A stretch of DNA of 64,000 bases from Brassica napus. Its lineage: Eukaryota > Streptophyta > Magnoliopsida > Brassicales > Brassicaceae. Position 1 is the stretch's first letter; every line of letters starts with the position of its first letter. A program made the translations under genes and the position numbers. The notes under the pieces were generated by a model that saw nothing but the letters and a program-made list of their open reading frames with translations, was not told the origin of the DNA and did not search any database. Where the stretch lies: positions 31,534,137-31,598,136 of the forward strand of contig NC_063450.1 in the NCBI RefSeq assembly GCF_020379485.1, written 5' to 3'. Of the stretch, positions 49,277-59,805 are shown piece after piece.

Positions 49277-50676
49277 ATCCCAATCTTACATCTATATCCT
49301 AAATCTCATATTTAACTTGTACGTTAAGTCTCATATTCCAAACCTAAAACTTTAAATCTAAACTCTAAATTTATTATTTTGAAAACTTTAATCAATAATC
49401 TAATGAATTAATTTTATCTTACCGTGATTAATTTTCTAGAACTAGACTATCACATTTAAAGTGGTAAGTATTTAATAAACTTATATACTCTTTATGTGAT
49501 ATTCTTAAACATTTTGTCATTAGCTTTTACCGTATTATATCTGATAATTGTATCTTAAAATAATAATAATTTAGTTAAATATGATTGTGGCACTAGTAAG
49601 TCTTTTAGTTAGAGACGGATTTAATGTTTTAGAAACACTTTGTTTCGTGTGTATTTGTTGTCAATGCAAACACATGGATAAAACAACATTGGTGTTACTG
49701 ATATTCTAAACTAATTTTCTGATTGGGCTATACATCAATAACGGGGATCACAATACTAGCCATTAGATTAGACAAAATCAATATCAATGGACCAGATTTT
49801 TTGGTTTCTTCCTCTCTCTCTCTCTCTCTCTCTCTCCCTTCATTCCTTTCTCTCCGGTTCTTTGATTTGGCAAAGTCCAAGAGTGAATCTGTTCTCGTGA
49901 TTCTTCTTCTTTTTCCCTTTCCCACTGGCCACTGCTAACTAATTTTATCTTATAAATCTGGAGGATCTGAAAAACCCGGTTCCAAGGATGATGAAGAATA
50001 CGACGACGGCAGAGCTCGCGGAGGCGTAGTAGGAGACCAAGGTGGAGAAACGCATCACCATCCGACGACGGAAAAAAAAACATCACCAGCGACGTCGGAA
50101 GAGCTCGTCGTCAACAATGGAGGAACGCGTCACTGGCTCCGCTCCACAGCCTTTTACGGAAAAGGCTAATTTTAACCATTCTGATGATTTAATCTGTCGT
50201 GGCCTCGTTCTCCTTTTATTTTATTTTAGAACTTTGTTTTGGAACTCTATACTCGGTGCTTAAAACTATCTTAACAAACATATATATACAAAAAAATTAA
50301 AGTTGAATGTATTTACCTCATATAACTAATATTGATGGTAATTTCGAATTTAAATCATGATTAGTACGTTCTATATTTTTTTTCAGAAATAATCCTTAGT
50401 TCAATTTTATGTTGTGATAATTCCCCATCTCTGTTTAGATTTGATACAAAGAATCTATCTACCAACCTTTAGTTGTTACTCAAGAAGGTGGACAATGCCA
50501 ATGGTGGACGATGCCAATCGCTTCCCTCAGTTTCTGGAGTCAAAATGCCCTGAACTCAAATTTCAAGTAACTCAAGTCATCAACAGAGGGCTATTCGTAC
50601 CGTTCATAAAACTACGGGGCCAAATAGAAAAGGTTGAAGTTTCAAATTTACCTTGTACTTTTTTATAAAATCTAAC
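49277..50676. other. Intergenic region with possible gene debris
   Basis: A (CT)n run lies at 49812-49837. From 49990 to 50160 a GC-rich stretch reads as codons (MMKNTTTAELAEA then two stops), and 50480-50660 contains an uninterrupted frame (FPQFLESKCPELKFQVTQVI...). Together they may be remnants of one gene, but I do not recognise the product. Confidence 0.3.
49812..49837. repeat. (CT)n microsatellite
   Basis: Thirteen CT units. Confidence 0.95.
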
Positions 50677-51032
50677 TGTAACATCCCGAGCTGTGATATG
50701 TGAAAAGACTCAAGAGAATTGATTTGTGATTTGGCTACCTATGTCACCAAAGTTGACTTATCTTGTTCAGAGCACATCCTGAAAGAACTCTAGAGTTAAG
50801 CGTACTTGAGCTGGAGTAGTGGAATGATGGGTGACCTATCGGGAAGTGATTCGCGATAGCGTGCAAGTGAAGCCAAAGCATGTGAAAAGGTCGGGTGGTG
50901 ATTGCACGGTCAGTAAACATGAATCTCGGGCCTTTGAAAATTAACGGACCGACCGTCGGATGTGATGGGGCCCACGGGCCGAGAGAGCGGGCGTGGGTGG
51001 CCTATTAGCCGTGGATGGGTCGGAGCGTTATA
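50677..51032 (+). repeat. TRIM 5' LTR
   Basis: 356 bp, TGTAAC...GTTATA. Compared with the other LTR it has a small insertion (GTGATTTG area) and scattered substitutions. Confidence 0.88.
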
Positions 51033-51137
51033 AGCGGTATCAGAGCTGGTTAGCCATCTCAGTTCTGATCTGAGAAGCGTCTTGAGACCTGTCGTGGAGC
51101 ACAACGAGGACGTTGCGTTCTTTGAGAGGGGGTGAAT

Positions 51138-51486
51138 TGTAACATCCCGAGTTGTGATATGTGAAAAGGCTTAAGAGAATTGATTTGGCTACCTATGTCA
51201 CCAAAGTTGACTTACCTTTTCCAGAGCACATCTTGAAAGAACTCTAGAGTTAAGCGTGCTTGAGCTGGAGTAGTGGAAGGATGGGTGACCTATTGGGAAG
51301 TGATTCGCGATAGCGTGCGAGTGAGGCCAAAGCATGGGAAAAGGTCGGGTGGTAATTGCAGGGTCAGTAAACAATGATTTCGAGCCTTCAGAAATTAACG
51401 GACCGACCGTCGGATGAGATGGAACCCACGGGCCGAGAGAGCGGGCATGGATGGACCATTAGCCGTGGACGGGTCGGGGCGTTATA
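51138..51486 (+). repeat. TRIM 3' LTR
   Basis: 349 bp, directly after the polypurine tract. Confidence 0.88.
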
Positions 51487-52341
51487 GTAACATTGGAATT
51501 TCCAAAGTTATGCATGAGTGAATTCCTCGCCGTCCATTTCAAGATTTTTAGATTTCAAATGGAATTTTAAATATAGAAACTGATATTTGAAATGTCACAT
51601 TTTTAATACCAAAGGGCCCAACTTCTTGTGGGATTTACAAATTCATCAACTGAGTTTTTATCCTCAAAATTTCAGAATGTTGCAAAAAACAAATTCACGT
51701 ATCTTTAACATATGTTAATTTTAAAAGTGAATATTATAAAATAAATATTCAAATTAGTATTAAATTATAATTTGTTAAATTAATATTTTAAATTAAATTA
51801 ATATATTTTCAATAGATAAATTTTTCTTTTCAAAACTTTTGAGTATATGGTAGATTGGATTACAATTGATGTTTTTATGATTATTTGTAGCATCGACAAG
51901 AAAGAGAAAGCAAAATGGGCAAGTTAATAATGTTTCCCAAGCCAAGCCAATATCAATTTCTGAGCTATCTCTGCACTAGCGAAGCATTCTTATACATGTC
52001 ATGCCAATGTATTACACTTTAACTCCAAGCGACATCAGTTAGTATCATACAACCAAATCAGTTTGGAGTGAAAACCCGGTCTGGATCACTTTAATATGGA
52101 CCAAAACAACTATCACTTTCAAAATTCAAGTTGGAGTGAGTAGCTACTTGAATTGTTTTTAACCCTTAAAATGCAAAAGATCTCAATATGTAGTTTATTC
52201 AAACAAACGGTGCAACAATCTTCTACAAGATAAAAGCATAAACCATCAAAATTAACCGTTCAGCTCTTCAAAAAGAGTACAACTTTGGAACATTAAAATA
52301 AAAGGTACAAACTCAAAACAAGTCTTCCACATTCACCATAA
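51487..52341. other. Intergenic region and eIF3d 3' UTR
   Basis: AT-rich, no other gene; the last 150-300 bp before 52342 is probably the 3' untranslated region of eIF3d. Confidence 0.5.
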
Positions 52342-54114
52342 TCAGGCCAGACCTTCGGGTTTCTTATCCTCTGCAGCTTCATTAGTAGAAGAAGCTTCAT
52401 TAGTCTCTGCTCCTCCTCCTTCAGTGTTGTTTTCCTCAGGTGGCTGAACCTGTTCATCTTCAGGGAGAGGCTCTTCCACATAATCATTCTCAAAAGCATC
52501 AGCCGGAACCTCGTAAATCCTAACTTGAGGCTTGGACGGATCCTTCACCAAAACATACTTCCCTTCACTCAGCTTCATACACAGATCAACGATGGACTTC
52601 ACAATTCCCCACATGTTGTTAGTGTTCAGATTAATCTGCCCAGCAAAATCCTTCGGCTTATACCCCAGAACCGATAGAATAACATGGTTAAAATGATCAC
52701 GAGGGTGAACCCTAGAAACAAAACCAATCTTCATCATATCCGCATTAGCCAAGAGAGCCTGTGCAGTCCACTTAGCTAACTTATTACCATTGTTCTTCAA
52801 CTCGTTAGCTAAAACCGCACCTCTCTGAGTCTCTAGCTTCTGTCTCCAATCAACACCAGAATACTTAGGATCAAACTCGTTAAGAGCGTTCAGAGTGAGG
52901 AACGATTTCTGGTTATTCAGTTCAACAGTGCTCTGTAACTCACACCTAGCGACTAGATACATACTATCATCAAGCTTCCATCTCCTATACCTATAAGCAA
53001 TAGAAGCATTCTCTTCACCTTCATTAGCATTAGGGATAGGCTCATCAAAAGCCTCCCTCTTCCCGTTCTTAACCAGAACCTGCTGCGCGAAGTTCTGGTT
53101 GATGAAAGCAGCCTCCATGCCAAGAGAATGAGCAGAGTTGATATCGTCTTTCCCTTCAGGCAAGGGCTCCTGTGAAGTCTCGTGAACAGACAACAAATCA
53201 AGCGGAGACCCATCTCTCTTATCAAAGAAGAGCTTGTTCCCAACGCGTTGAATCACAAGATCCCACGAGTAAACCGACCTAGGAGCACACATAAGAGCAG
53301 CAAGGATCGCATCAGTGGCGAAAACAGTAGCTTTATCCTCCTTAGCTAGACGCCTGATGACAAGATCATCACTCGTAGTAACCTTAAAGCTCTTGTTCTT
53401 GAAACGCTCGAGTCTACGCTCCGCTTTGGGAGTGATGCGATCGTAAGTCCGATCGTAACACTCGAGACCACCGCAAAGGAGGAGATCCTCTGGCTCCTGA
53501 ACCGTGAAGGAGAGCTTCGAGAAGCTGGAGAAAGGAATCTGCTCGAGCATATTCCATTCCGGCTGTATATCCACCGAAGACTTAAACGCGGCGGCTTCGC
53601 GTCGCTGCTGATGGATGTTGTTACGATTCATATTGTAATGACGATCGCGACGAGCTCGATCTTTCTCAGCTTCACGTTTCTTCGCTTCCACTTCTTCGTC
53701 GCGGCGCTGGGGAAGCTGGTTACGGTTATGGTACTGGTTGAATCTCCATTTCGGTCCGAATTTGGGACGCGGCGGTGGCTTGCCGTCGACCAATCGGAAA
53801 GCTGCGTCCTCGTCGGCGTTTCCGCCGGAGCTAGCGAGGCCGAAGCCTTCGTCTACCGCGAAAGCGGAGAAATCGAAGATAGCGGAGGGATCGGACTTGG
53901 ATCCGGTGGGAGGACGAGCGGAGGGGTTGGAGAGAGCTCGAGTCCAATCGGCGACGCGTCCTAGCTTCTCCGAGCGAGAGAAGGAAGCCAAGGGAACGTT
54001 CGGGAGGAGATTCGCGGCGGCGACGCTGGTGGAGGAAGTGTCGGAAGCATCTGGAGGTCCCCAGCCATCGGAATTGAAAGGTACAGTGCCGACTTCGAAT
54101 GTTTCGAACACCAT
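52342..54114 (-). CDS. TIF3D1: Translation initiation factor eIF3 subunit d
   Basis: A single uninterrupted frame of 590 residues from the ATG at 54114 (MVFETFEVGTVPFNSDGWGP), the conserved eIF3d start and close to the usual plant length. The frame extends upstream to 54210 only through a GAA-repeat leader without homology. Recognisable blocks are PFSSFSKLSFTVQEPEDLLLCG, YDRITPKAERRLERFKNKSF, ATDAILAALMCAPRSVYSWD, DKRDGSPLDLLSVHETSQE, WKLDDSMYLVARCE and GYKPKDFAGQINL, plus an acidic, Asn/Glu-rich tail. eIF3d is an mRNA-binding subunit of the eIF3 complex on the 40S ribosome; in animals it can contact the cap. The position matches Arabidopsis At5g44320 (a second copy is At4g20980), so the symbol is family-level. 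Confidence 0.97.
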   Translation of the reverse strand: MVFETFEVGTVPFNSDGWGPPDASDTSSTSVAAANLLPNVPLASFSRSEKLGRVADWTRALSNPSARPPTGSKSDPSAIFDFSAFAVDEGFGLASSGGNADEDAAFRLVDGKPPPRPKFGPKWRFNQYHNRNQLPQRRDEEVEAKKREAEKDRARRDRHYNMNRNNIHQQRREAAAFKSSVDIQPEWNMLEQIPFSSFSKLSFTVQEPEDLLLCGGLECYDRTYDRITPKAERRLERFKNKSFKVTTSDDLVIRRLAKEDKATVFATDAILAALMCAPRSVYSWDLVIQRVGNKLFFDKRDGSPLDLLSVHETSQEPLPEGKDDINSAHSLGMEAAFINQNFAQQVLVKNGKREAFDEPIPNANEGEENASIAYRYRRWKLDDSMYLVARCELQSTVELNNQKSFLTLNALNEFDPKYSGVDWRQKLETQRGAVLANELKNNGNKLAKWTAQALLANADMMKIGFVSRVHPRDHFNHVILSVLGYKPKDFAGQINLNTNNMWGIVKSIVDLCMKLSEGKYVLVKDPSKPQVRIYEVPADAFENDYVEEPLPEDEQVQPPEENNTEGGGAETNEASSTNEAAEDKKPEGLA

Positions 54115-54676
54115 CGTTGAGATTTCGTCGAGAGGAGGAAGAAGAAGAAGAAGAAGAAGAAGATGAGCTAGGTGAAAAGTGAAAACACACAATCTTGTAT
54201 GCGGCCGCAAGCGGTGAAAACCCTAGATATGGGAACGACTCATGGGTTTAGGAGCATTTTGATGTAAAAAGATCATTAGCCTCAAAGCCCATTATTCGTA
54301 CGACGCCGTTTGTAGCTAACCTTAATAATCCAATTATATGGTCTGGTCTACACTGAATTCTCAATTCAATCAAACCATAGAATTATTGAAGCATTTACTT
54401 GCCGGTTTAATGCATCACTAATTAACCGCTGCAGTTCAAATTTTGATAAAAAAGTGAGATTCACAAACTTGGTCCCGTCTCAGAACTTCTGTATTTTGGT
54501 ATTAGTCCTAAACATATATATTTATCTTAATTGTTTATCATTTTTTATTCACTGGTCACTTAAAAAGTTAAAAGTCCACCGCTTTATATACTCTCTTCTC
54601 TTGTTCGGAATAAATTCAAAAGGTTCCCGTACAGATTCTTTATTTTCTCGAGAAAATTAAAGAGGAATCTCTGGCC
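54115..54676. promoter_or_regulatory. Bidirectional intergenic region, eIF3d / MS5-like
   Basis: About 560 bp between divergent start codons must hold both promoters. TATA-like TTTATATACT occurs at about 54584, about 90 bp before the MS5-like ATG. Confidence 0.55.
54135..54163. repeat. (GAA)n microsatellite in the eIF3d leader
   Basis: Nine AGA/GAA units just upstream of the eIF3d start codon, probably in its 5' UTR. Confidence 0.9.
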
Positions 54677-55741
54677 ATGTGGCGTCGCGAGGATCGTCGT
54701 GCTCCAGGTGGAGGTTACTGGACACCACCAGCGGCGTCGAACATGAAGAAAAGAGTTTACACGGCGACGCCGATGTCTGAGAGGAAAAAAACATGTTCGA
54801 ACGAGAAGCAAGAGCCGTTTCATATGATCCACAAAGTTCCTTCTGGTGACTCCCCTTATGGTAGAGCCAAACATGCCCAGGTATAATTCATTTATGTCTT
54901 CTTTCGTGAGTTATTAATGTTATGTTCTTGACATGTGGATTATGAATCTTTCAAGAACGGTTGATTAGTAAAGATCCGGAACGAGCAATCTCCTTGTTTT
55001 GGGCTGCAATAAACATGGTGATCGAGTTGATAGCGCATTGAAGGACATGGCTGTTGTTATGAAACAGCTAAACCGGTCTGATGAAGGAATCGAAGCCATT
55101 AAATCTTTTCGTTATCTCTGCCCTTCTGAATCCCAAGATTCCATTGATAACTTGCTACTTGAACTCTACAAGGTAACTATCTGAATCTGACGACTAGTTG
55201 AAGCTACTTCTATGCTGACTTTGATGTATATGTGGTTTTTCTCAGAAGTCAGGGAGGATCCAAGAGGAAGCTGAGCTGCTTGAACACAAACTCAAAACAC
55301 TTGAACACGACACGCATTACGGTGGTAGAATCACAATCGCGAAAAGAAGCCATGGGAAACAGATCAACTTGACCATCGAGCAAGAGAAAGCACGGTAACA
55401 AGTTTAATCTACCCCAACTAGTATCACCTGTTCCCTCTAAGAATCAAATTCTCTTGAGTTTTTTTCATTGTTTGGACTTGTAGGATTCTAGGGAACTTAG
55501 CTTGGGTTCACTTACAGCTTCATAACTATGGAACCGCAGAGCAACATTACAGGTTGGTGAAACATTATCAAACCCATTAATGTGTTTCATGCATTAATAA
55601 GTTGAATGGGTGTTCTTTCACTGTGATAGGAATGCTTTGTCGTTGGAGCCTGATAATAACAAGCTGTGTAACCTTGCGATCTGCTTGATGCGTATGGATA
55701 GAATCCAGGAAGCTAAATCTCTAATTGAGGATGTAAGACTC

Positions 55742-57361
55742 AGGGGCTGTTTGTTTCAACATTTGTCATCTCCATCTAGATGATTCATTTGTATGATCTA
55801 TTTAGATGATCCTTTCAGATTTTTGTGACCGTTTGTTTGTCCATCCAAATAACTTATCTAGATGAATCATCTAAATGAATTTTATGTTTGTTTCTTTATT
55901 TTCATTTCCATCTAAATGAGTTTAGTAAACAAATTACCAAAATACTCATGTGTTAATTTAATCATATATTTGATATTAATTTTAACTATATTATATTTAA
56001 TTATTTAATCTAATATATTTACATTAGAATTATTTCAAAATTAACGAGTTTTTTTGCGGTTTTGGGGGGTGGGGAAACAAGATTTTTTGGTTTTAGCGGA
56101 AAAACGCAATTTTCGATTTTGGCCAGAAAACGAGATTTTGCGATTTAGGCGGGAAAAATCGTTTTGGCAGTTTTGGCGGGAAAATGAGACTTTCGGTTTT
56201 GGCGGGAAAACGAGATTTTCGGTTTTGGCGGGAAAATAGGTTTTTTTTTCGATTTTGGCCGGAAAACAAGATTTTGCGATTTTGGCGATAAAACGCGTTT
56301 TTGAGGTTTTGACGTGAAAACGAGATTTTTGGTTTTGGCGGAAACGGGTTTTTTCGATTTTGGCCGGAAAATAAGATTTTGCGATTTTGGCGGGAAAACG
56401 CGTTTTTACGGTTTTGGTGGAAAAACGAGATTTTCGATTTTGGCGGGAAAACGGAATTTTTCGATTTTGGCCGGAAAACGAGATTTTGCGATTTTGACGG
56501 GAAAACGCGTTTTTGCAGTTTTGGCGAGAAAACGAAATTTTTCGATTTTGGTCGGAAAACGAGATTTTGCGATTTTGTTGGGAAAACACATTTTGCAGTT
56601 TTTGCGGGAAAATGAGATTTTCGGTTTTGGTGGGAAAACACATTTTTTTTTTTGTTTTGGCACGTAAACAAAAAATTTCGGTTTTGGCGAGAAAAGAAGA
56701 TTTTTCATTTTGACGGAAAAATGATATTTTGCAATTTTGACGGGAAAACGCGTTTTGCGGTTTTTGCGGGAAAACACGTTTTTGGGGTTTTGGCGTGAAA
56801 ACGCGTTTTTGCAATTTTTGCGGGAAAATACGTTATGGTGGGAAAACAGGTTATGGCGGGAAAACACGTTTTTGCGATTTTGGCGGGAAAACGTGTTTTT
56901 GTTTTAGCGGAAAATGCGTTTTGGGGTTTTGGCGTGAAAACATGTTTTTGTGATTTTCGCATGAAAACACGTTTTTGCAAATTTGGCGTAAAAACACGTT
57001 TTTCCAATTTTGGCGGGAAAATGCGTTTTGGGGTTTACGTGAAAAATTAGTTTTTAGTTTTTTGTAGGAAAACGTTTTTTGTGGTTTTGTCAGTTTTCGT
57101 GTGTGACAAAATGATATTATGTTTAGGTTTGTAATTTGTGAATTACATTAATGGCATAATAGACATTATACCATTTTGAATGAACCATCTCCATTCAAAT
57201 GATCCAAATTGGTTCAGCTGAATGGACTTTAAAATTAAGCCTAAATTTCTGAAAGTCATTCAGATGATCCATCTGGATGAGTTGCACTTTTAGTGCCTAA
57301 ACAAACAAAACTCTCGTCTTCATCCAAATGGCTCATCCGGATGGAGAAACAAACAGGCCTT
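55742..57361. mobile_element. TIR element with E2F-like minisatellite inside the MS5-like gene
   Basis: Inverted ends AGGGGCTGTTTGTTTC and GAAACAAACAGGCCTT, repeated inner ATGATTCATT/GATGAGTTG-type arms, and a direct repeat GACTC on each side (55737-55741, 57362-57366). The superfamily is unclear: the ends look hAT-like, but an 8-bp duplication is not evident. No transposase ORF. Confidence 0.72.
56041..57080. repeat. Minisatellite with TTTTGGCGGGAAAA core
   Basis: Degenerate units of about 26-30 bp containing TTTTGGCGGGAAAA or close variants, followed by CGAGATTTT or CGCGTTTTT. I count at least seven exact TTTTGGCGGGAAA. This is the reverse complement of the core at 20760-21760. Long ORFs on both strands (up to 257 codons) are artefacts. 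Confidence 0.92.
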
Positions 57362-57881
57362 GACTCTAGGGAACACTCAATGGACTGATGTACCGTTTTA
57401 CAAGTCCTTTGAACGGGCTACACAGATGTTAGCAGAAAGAGAACGGGTCAGTGTAGCGGATCACCCAGGAGAGATTATGATAAGTAGCTCTTCAGATAAC
57501 TTCTCTTTGAACTGTTCTTTTGGGAGTTTGGTAAAGGAAACGGAAGCTCTAGCTGGAACCGTACCTGAACAAGGGATCATGTACTCCTTTGATTCGGCTG
57601 AGTCGCCAGTTCTGATTACACAACCTCGTGAGTGTAACTGGGTGGATGATGAAGTAGATCATAAAGTAGGGCAAGTAAGGATTGGTGCTGCTAGAAGGCT
57701 AAGGTTTGGGAACACTTTCGAGGCCAACCATTACGAGAAGAAGAAGGATAACTCGAAGAGTGAGGAATCAGCAGAGTCAAATACTTGGACAAGCAAAGTA
57801 AGGAAGATGTGTGCAGATTCAGAGAAAGGATATCAAAGGAACGCTTCAGGATCATCTTCAGCTTACGCTCAGATTGTTTAG

Positions 57882-58137
57882 TTTAGGAAAAGTGTAGGAA
57901 TGACTTTTGACATTTTATAATGCGAAAACAAAACACAAAAGCTTGAAAGAACAAAAGCAATATTTTTTTTGAACTGACAAAAACAATAAAGCAATAAGTT
58001 TTTTAACATCCCAAAATGAACTTGTGTTTCAAGAACAAAGCACACATAAACTGAACAAAAGAAATAGATTGAAGGGAAGAAGGAAGCAACTGCAGCTTAC
58101 ACAGCTTATGAATCCGACCAAGCCATTGATGAACATC
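57882..58137. other. 3' regions of the converging MS5-like and tubulin genes
   Basis: 256 bp between convergent stop codons; both 3' untranslated regions must share it. No other feature. Confidence 0.6.
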
Positions 58138-59685
58138 TCAAGCCTCATCGTACTCCTCTTCTTCATCCTCGTACTCCTCTTCACCGGCTGTAGCATCCTG
58201 GTACTGCTGATACTCTGCCACGAGATCATTCATGTTACTCTCTGCTTCGGTGAACTCCATCTCGTCCATGCCTTCTCCTGTGTACCAATGAAGGAAAGCC
58301 TTTCTCCTGAACATAGCTGTGAACTGTTCGCTCACACGCCTGAACATCTCCTGGATTGAAGTTGAGTTCCCGATGAAAGTCGATGCCATCTTCAAACCCT
58401 TTGGTGCAATGTCACAGACGCTGGACTTGACGTTGTTCGGGATCCATTCCACAAAGTAGGATGAGTTCTTGTTCTGGATGTTCATCATCTGCTCGTCGAC
58501 CTCCTTGGTGCTCAGCTTCCCACGGAACACAGCGGAAGCAGTTAAGTAACGTCCGTGGCGAGGGTCAGCAGCGCACATCATGTTCTTTGCATCCCACATC
58601 TGCTGGGTCAGCTCAGGGACACTCAAGGCACTGTATTGCTGTGATCCTCTCGATGTCAATGGAGCAAAACCCACCATGAAGAAGTGGAGCCTTGGGAAAG
58701 GGATCAGGTTCACGGCGAGCTTCCTGAGGTCGGAGTTGAGTTGACCAGGGAAACGAAGACAGCATGTAACACCACTCATTGTAGCCGAGATGAGATGGTT
58801 AAGATCACCAACTAGCAAATCACACAAAAAAAAACAGGTCAAGACCCAAACGTACATGAAAGTTAATATATACAGAGTCTTTTACTCACAGGAAGGGTTA
58901 GAAAGCTTGAGGGTACGGAAGCAGATGTCGTAGAGAGCCTCATTGTCGAGAACCATACACTCGTCAGCGTTTTCAACGAGCTGATGCACAGAGAGCGTTG
59001 CATTGTATGGCTCAACAACAGTGTCGGAGACCTTAGGAGAAGGAAACACAGAGAAGGTCATCATCATACGATCTGGATACTCCTCCCTAATCTTAGAGAT
59101 CAAAAGCGTTCCCATCCCAGATCCAGTTCCTCCTCCCAACGAATGACAAACTTGGAAACCTACACAACGATCAAAAACCATATGTATCACAACGATAATC
59201 GCATCAATACATCACAGAGATCTCAAATCAAATCAACGCACGACGGTAAAACAGATCGAGATTCAAAAACAAAAATCAGTTATCTTCTCACCTTGTAGGC
59301 AATCGCTGTTCTCAGCTTCCTTCCTCACAACATCGAGAACGGAATCGATCAACTCCGCTCCCTCGGTGTAGTGACCTTTCGCCCAGTTATTCCCAGCGCC
59401 GGACTGGCCAAAGACGAAGTTATCGGGACGGAAGATCTGACCGTAGGGTCCAGATCTGAGGGAATCCATGGTGCCAGGCTCTAGATCCATGAGGACGGCG
59501 CGAGGGACGTACTTTCCGCCGCTCGCTTCGTTGAAGTAGACATCGATGCGCTCGAGCTGGAGAGGAGAGTCGCCGACGTACTGGCCGGTGTGGTCAATGC
59601 CGTGCTCGTCGCAGATCACTTCCCAGAACTTCGCTCCGATCTGGTTTCCACATTGGCCGCCTTGGATGTGGAGGATCTCTCTCAT
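58138..59685 (-). CDS. TUB4: Beta-tubulin
   Basis: Exons 59685-59292 (394 bp), 59159-58890 (270 bp) and 58811-58138 (674 bp), the three-exon pattern with phases typical of plant beta-tubulins, giving 445 residues. It starts with the autoregulatory MREI tetrapeptide, continues [12 protein letters not shown], carries the GTP-binding tubulin signature [10 protein letters not shown] in exon 2, and ends in an acidic tail ([14 protein letters not shown]) where modifications and motor contacts occur. It polymerises with alpha-tubulin into microtubules. No damage seen. The symbol rests on position (neighbours match At5g44320-44350, where At5g44340 is TUB4) and an overall fit; other TUB paralogs are similar, so the family is certain and the exact symbol less so. 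Confidence 0.96.
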
Positions 59686-59796
59686 TTTCTCTCCTTTTGA
59701 GTTTTTTTTTTTTAGAAAATGGCGACGCGTCTCTTTTTGTCGTTTGCTCGAATAGGTTTAAAAGGAGGAGGGATCGTGGTGTGGGTTATAATCTGC

Positions 59797-59805
59797 TATA
59801 TATAG
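59797..59805 (-). promoter_or_regulatory. TATA box of the beta-tubulin gene
   Basis: CTATATATAG about 115 bp upstream of the start codon on the minus strand, the only TATA-like match in the near promoter. Confidence 0.6.

Larger units (their letters stand above)
50677..51486 (+). mobile_element. TRIM (miniature LTR retrotransposon)
   Basis: Two LTRs of 356 bp (50677-51032) and 349 bp (51138-51486), TGTAACATCCCGAG...GCGTTATA, surround only 105 bp. That interior starts with a tRNA-Met-type primer site (CGGTATCAGAGC, 51035-51046) and ends with a polypurine tract (GAGAGGGGGTGAAT, 51124-51137). Flanks CTAAC/GTAAC agree in four of five bases, as expected of a target duplication. No coding capacity; it relies on enzymes from other elements. 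Confidence 0.9.
54677..57881 (+). pseudogene. MS5/TDM1-like TPR protein gene with transposon, lost acceptor and frameshift
   Basis: Exons by homology and phase: 54677-54880, 54961-55172, 55246-55394, 55484-55552, 55630-55732 and 57357-57881. Readable parts are MWRREDRRAPGGGYWTPPAA, RVDSALKDMAVVMKQLNRSD, ESQDSIDNLLLELYK, ILGNLAWVHLQLHNYGTAEQ, the TPR-like LSLEPDNNKLCNLAICLMRM, and a Ser-rich C-terminus with TQPRECNWVDDEVD. The family includes TDM1/MS5, needed to leave meiosis, and the SDI proteins; the position matches At5g44330. Two faults: exon 2 begins at TTGATTAGT, but the two bases before it are GG, not AG; and exon 2 has 212 bp where 213 keep the frame, one base lost at about 55015 (AACATGGTGAT). 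A 1.6-kb transposon separates exons 5 and 6. Probably a pseudogene unless these are sequence errors. Confidence 0.82.

Noticed and set aside
50910..51104. 64-codon minus-strand frame
   Set aside because: It spans the TRIM LTR and its primer site; no homology expected.
53611..54190. Several frames overlapping eIF3d
   Set aside because: They overlap the conserved eIF3d frame and have no homology of their own.
56041..57007. Open frames up to 257 codons on both strands
   Set aside because: Artefacts of the second minisatellite; the pattern is FSRQNRK on one strand and FWRENxILRF on the other.
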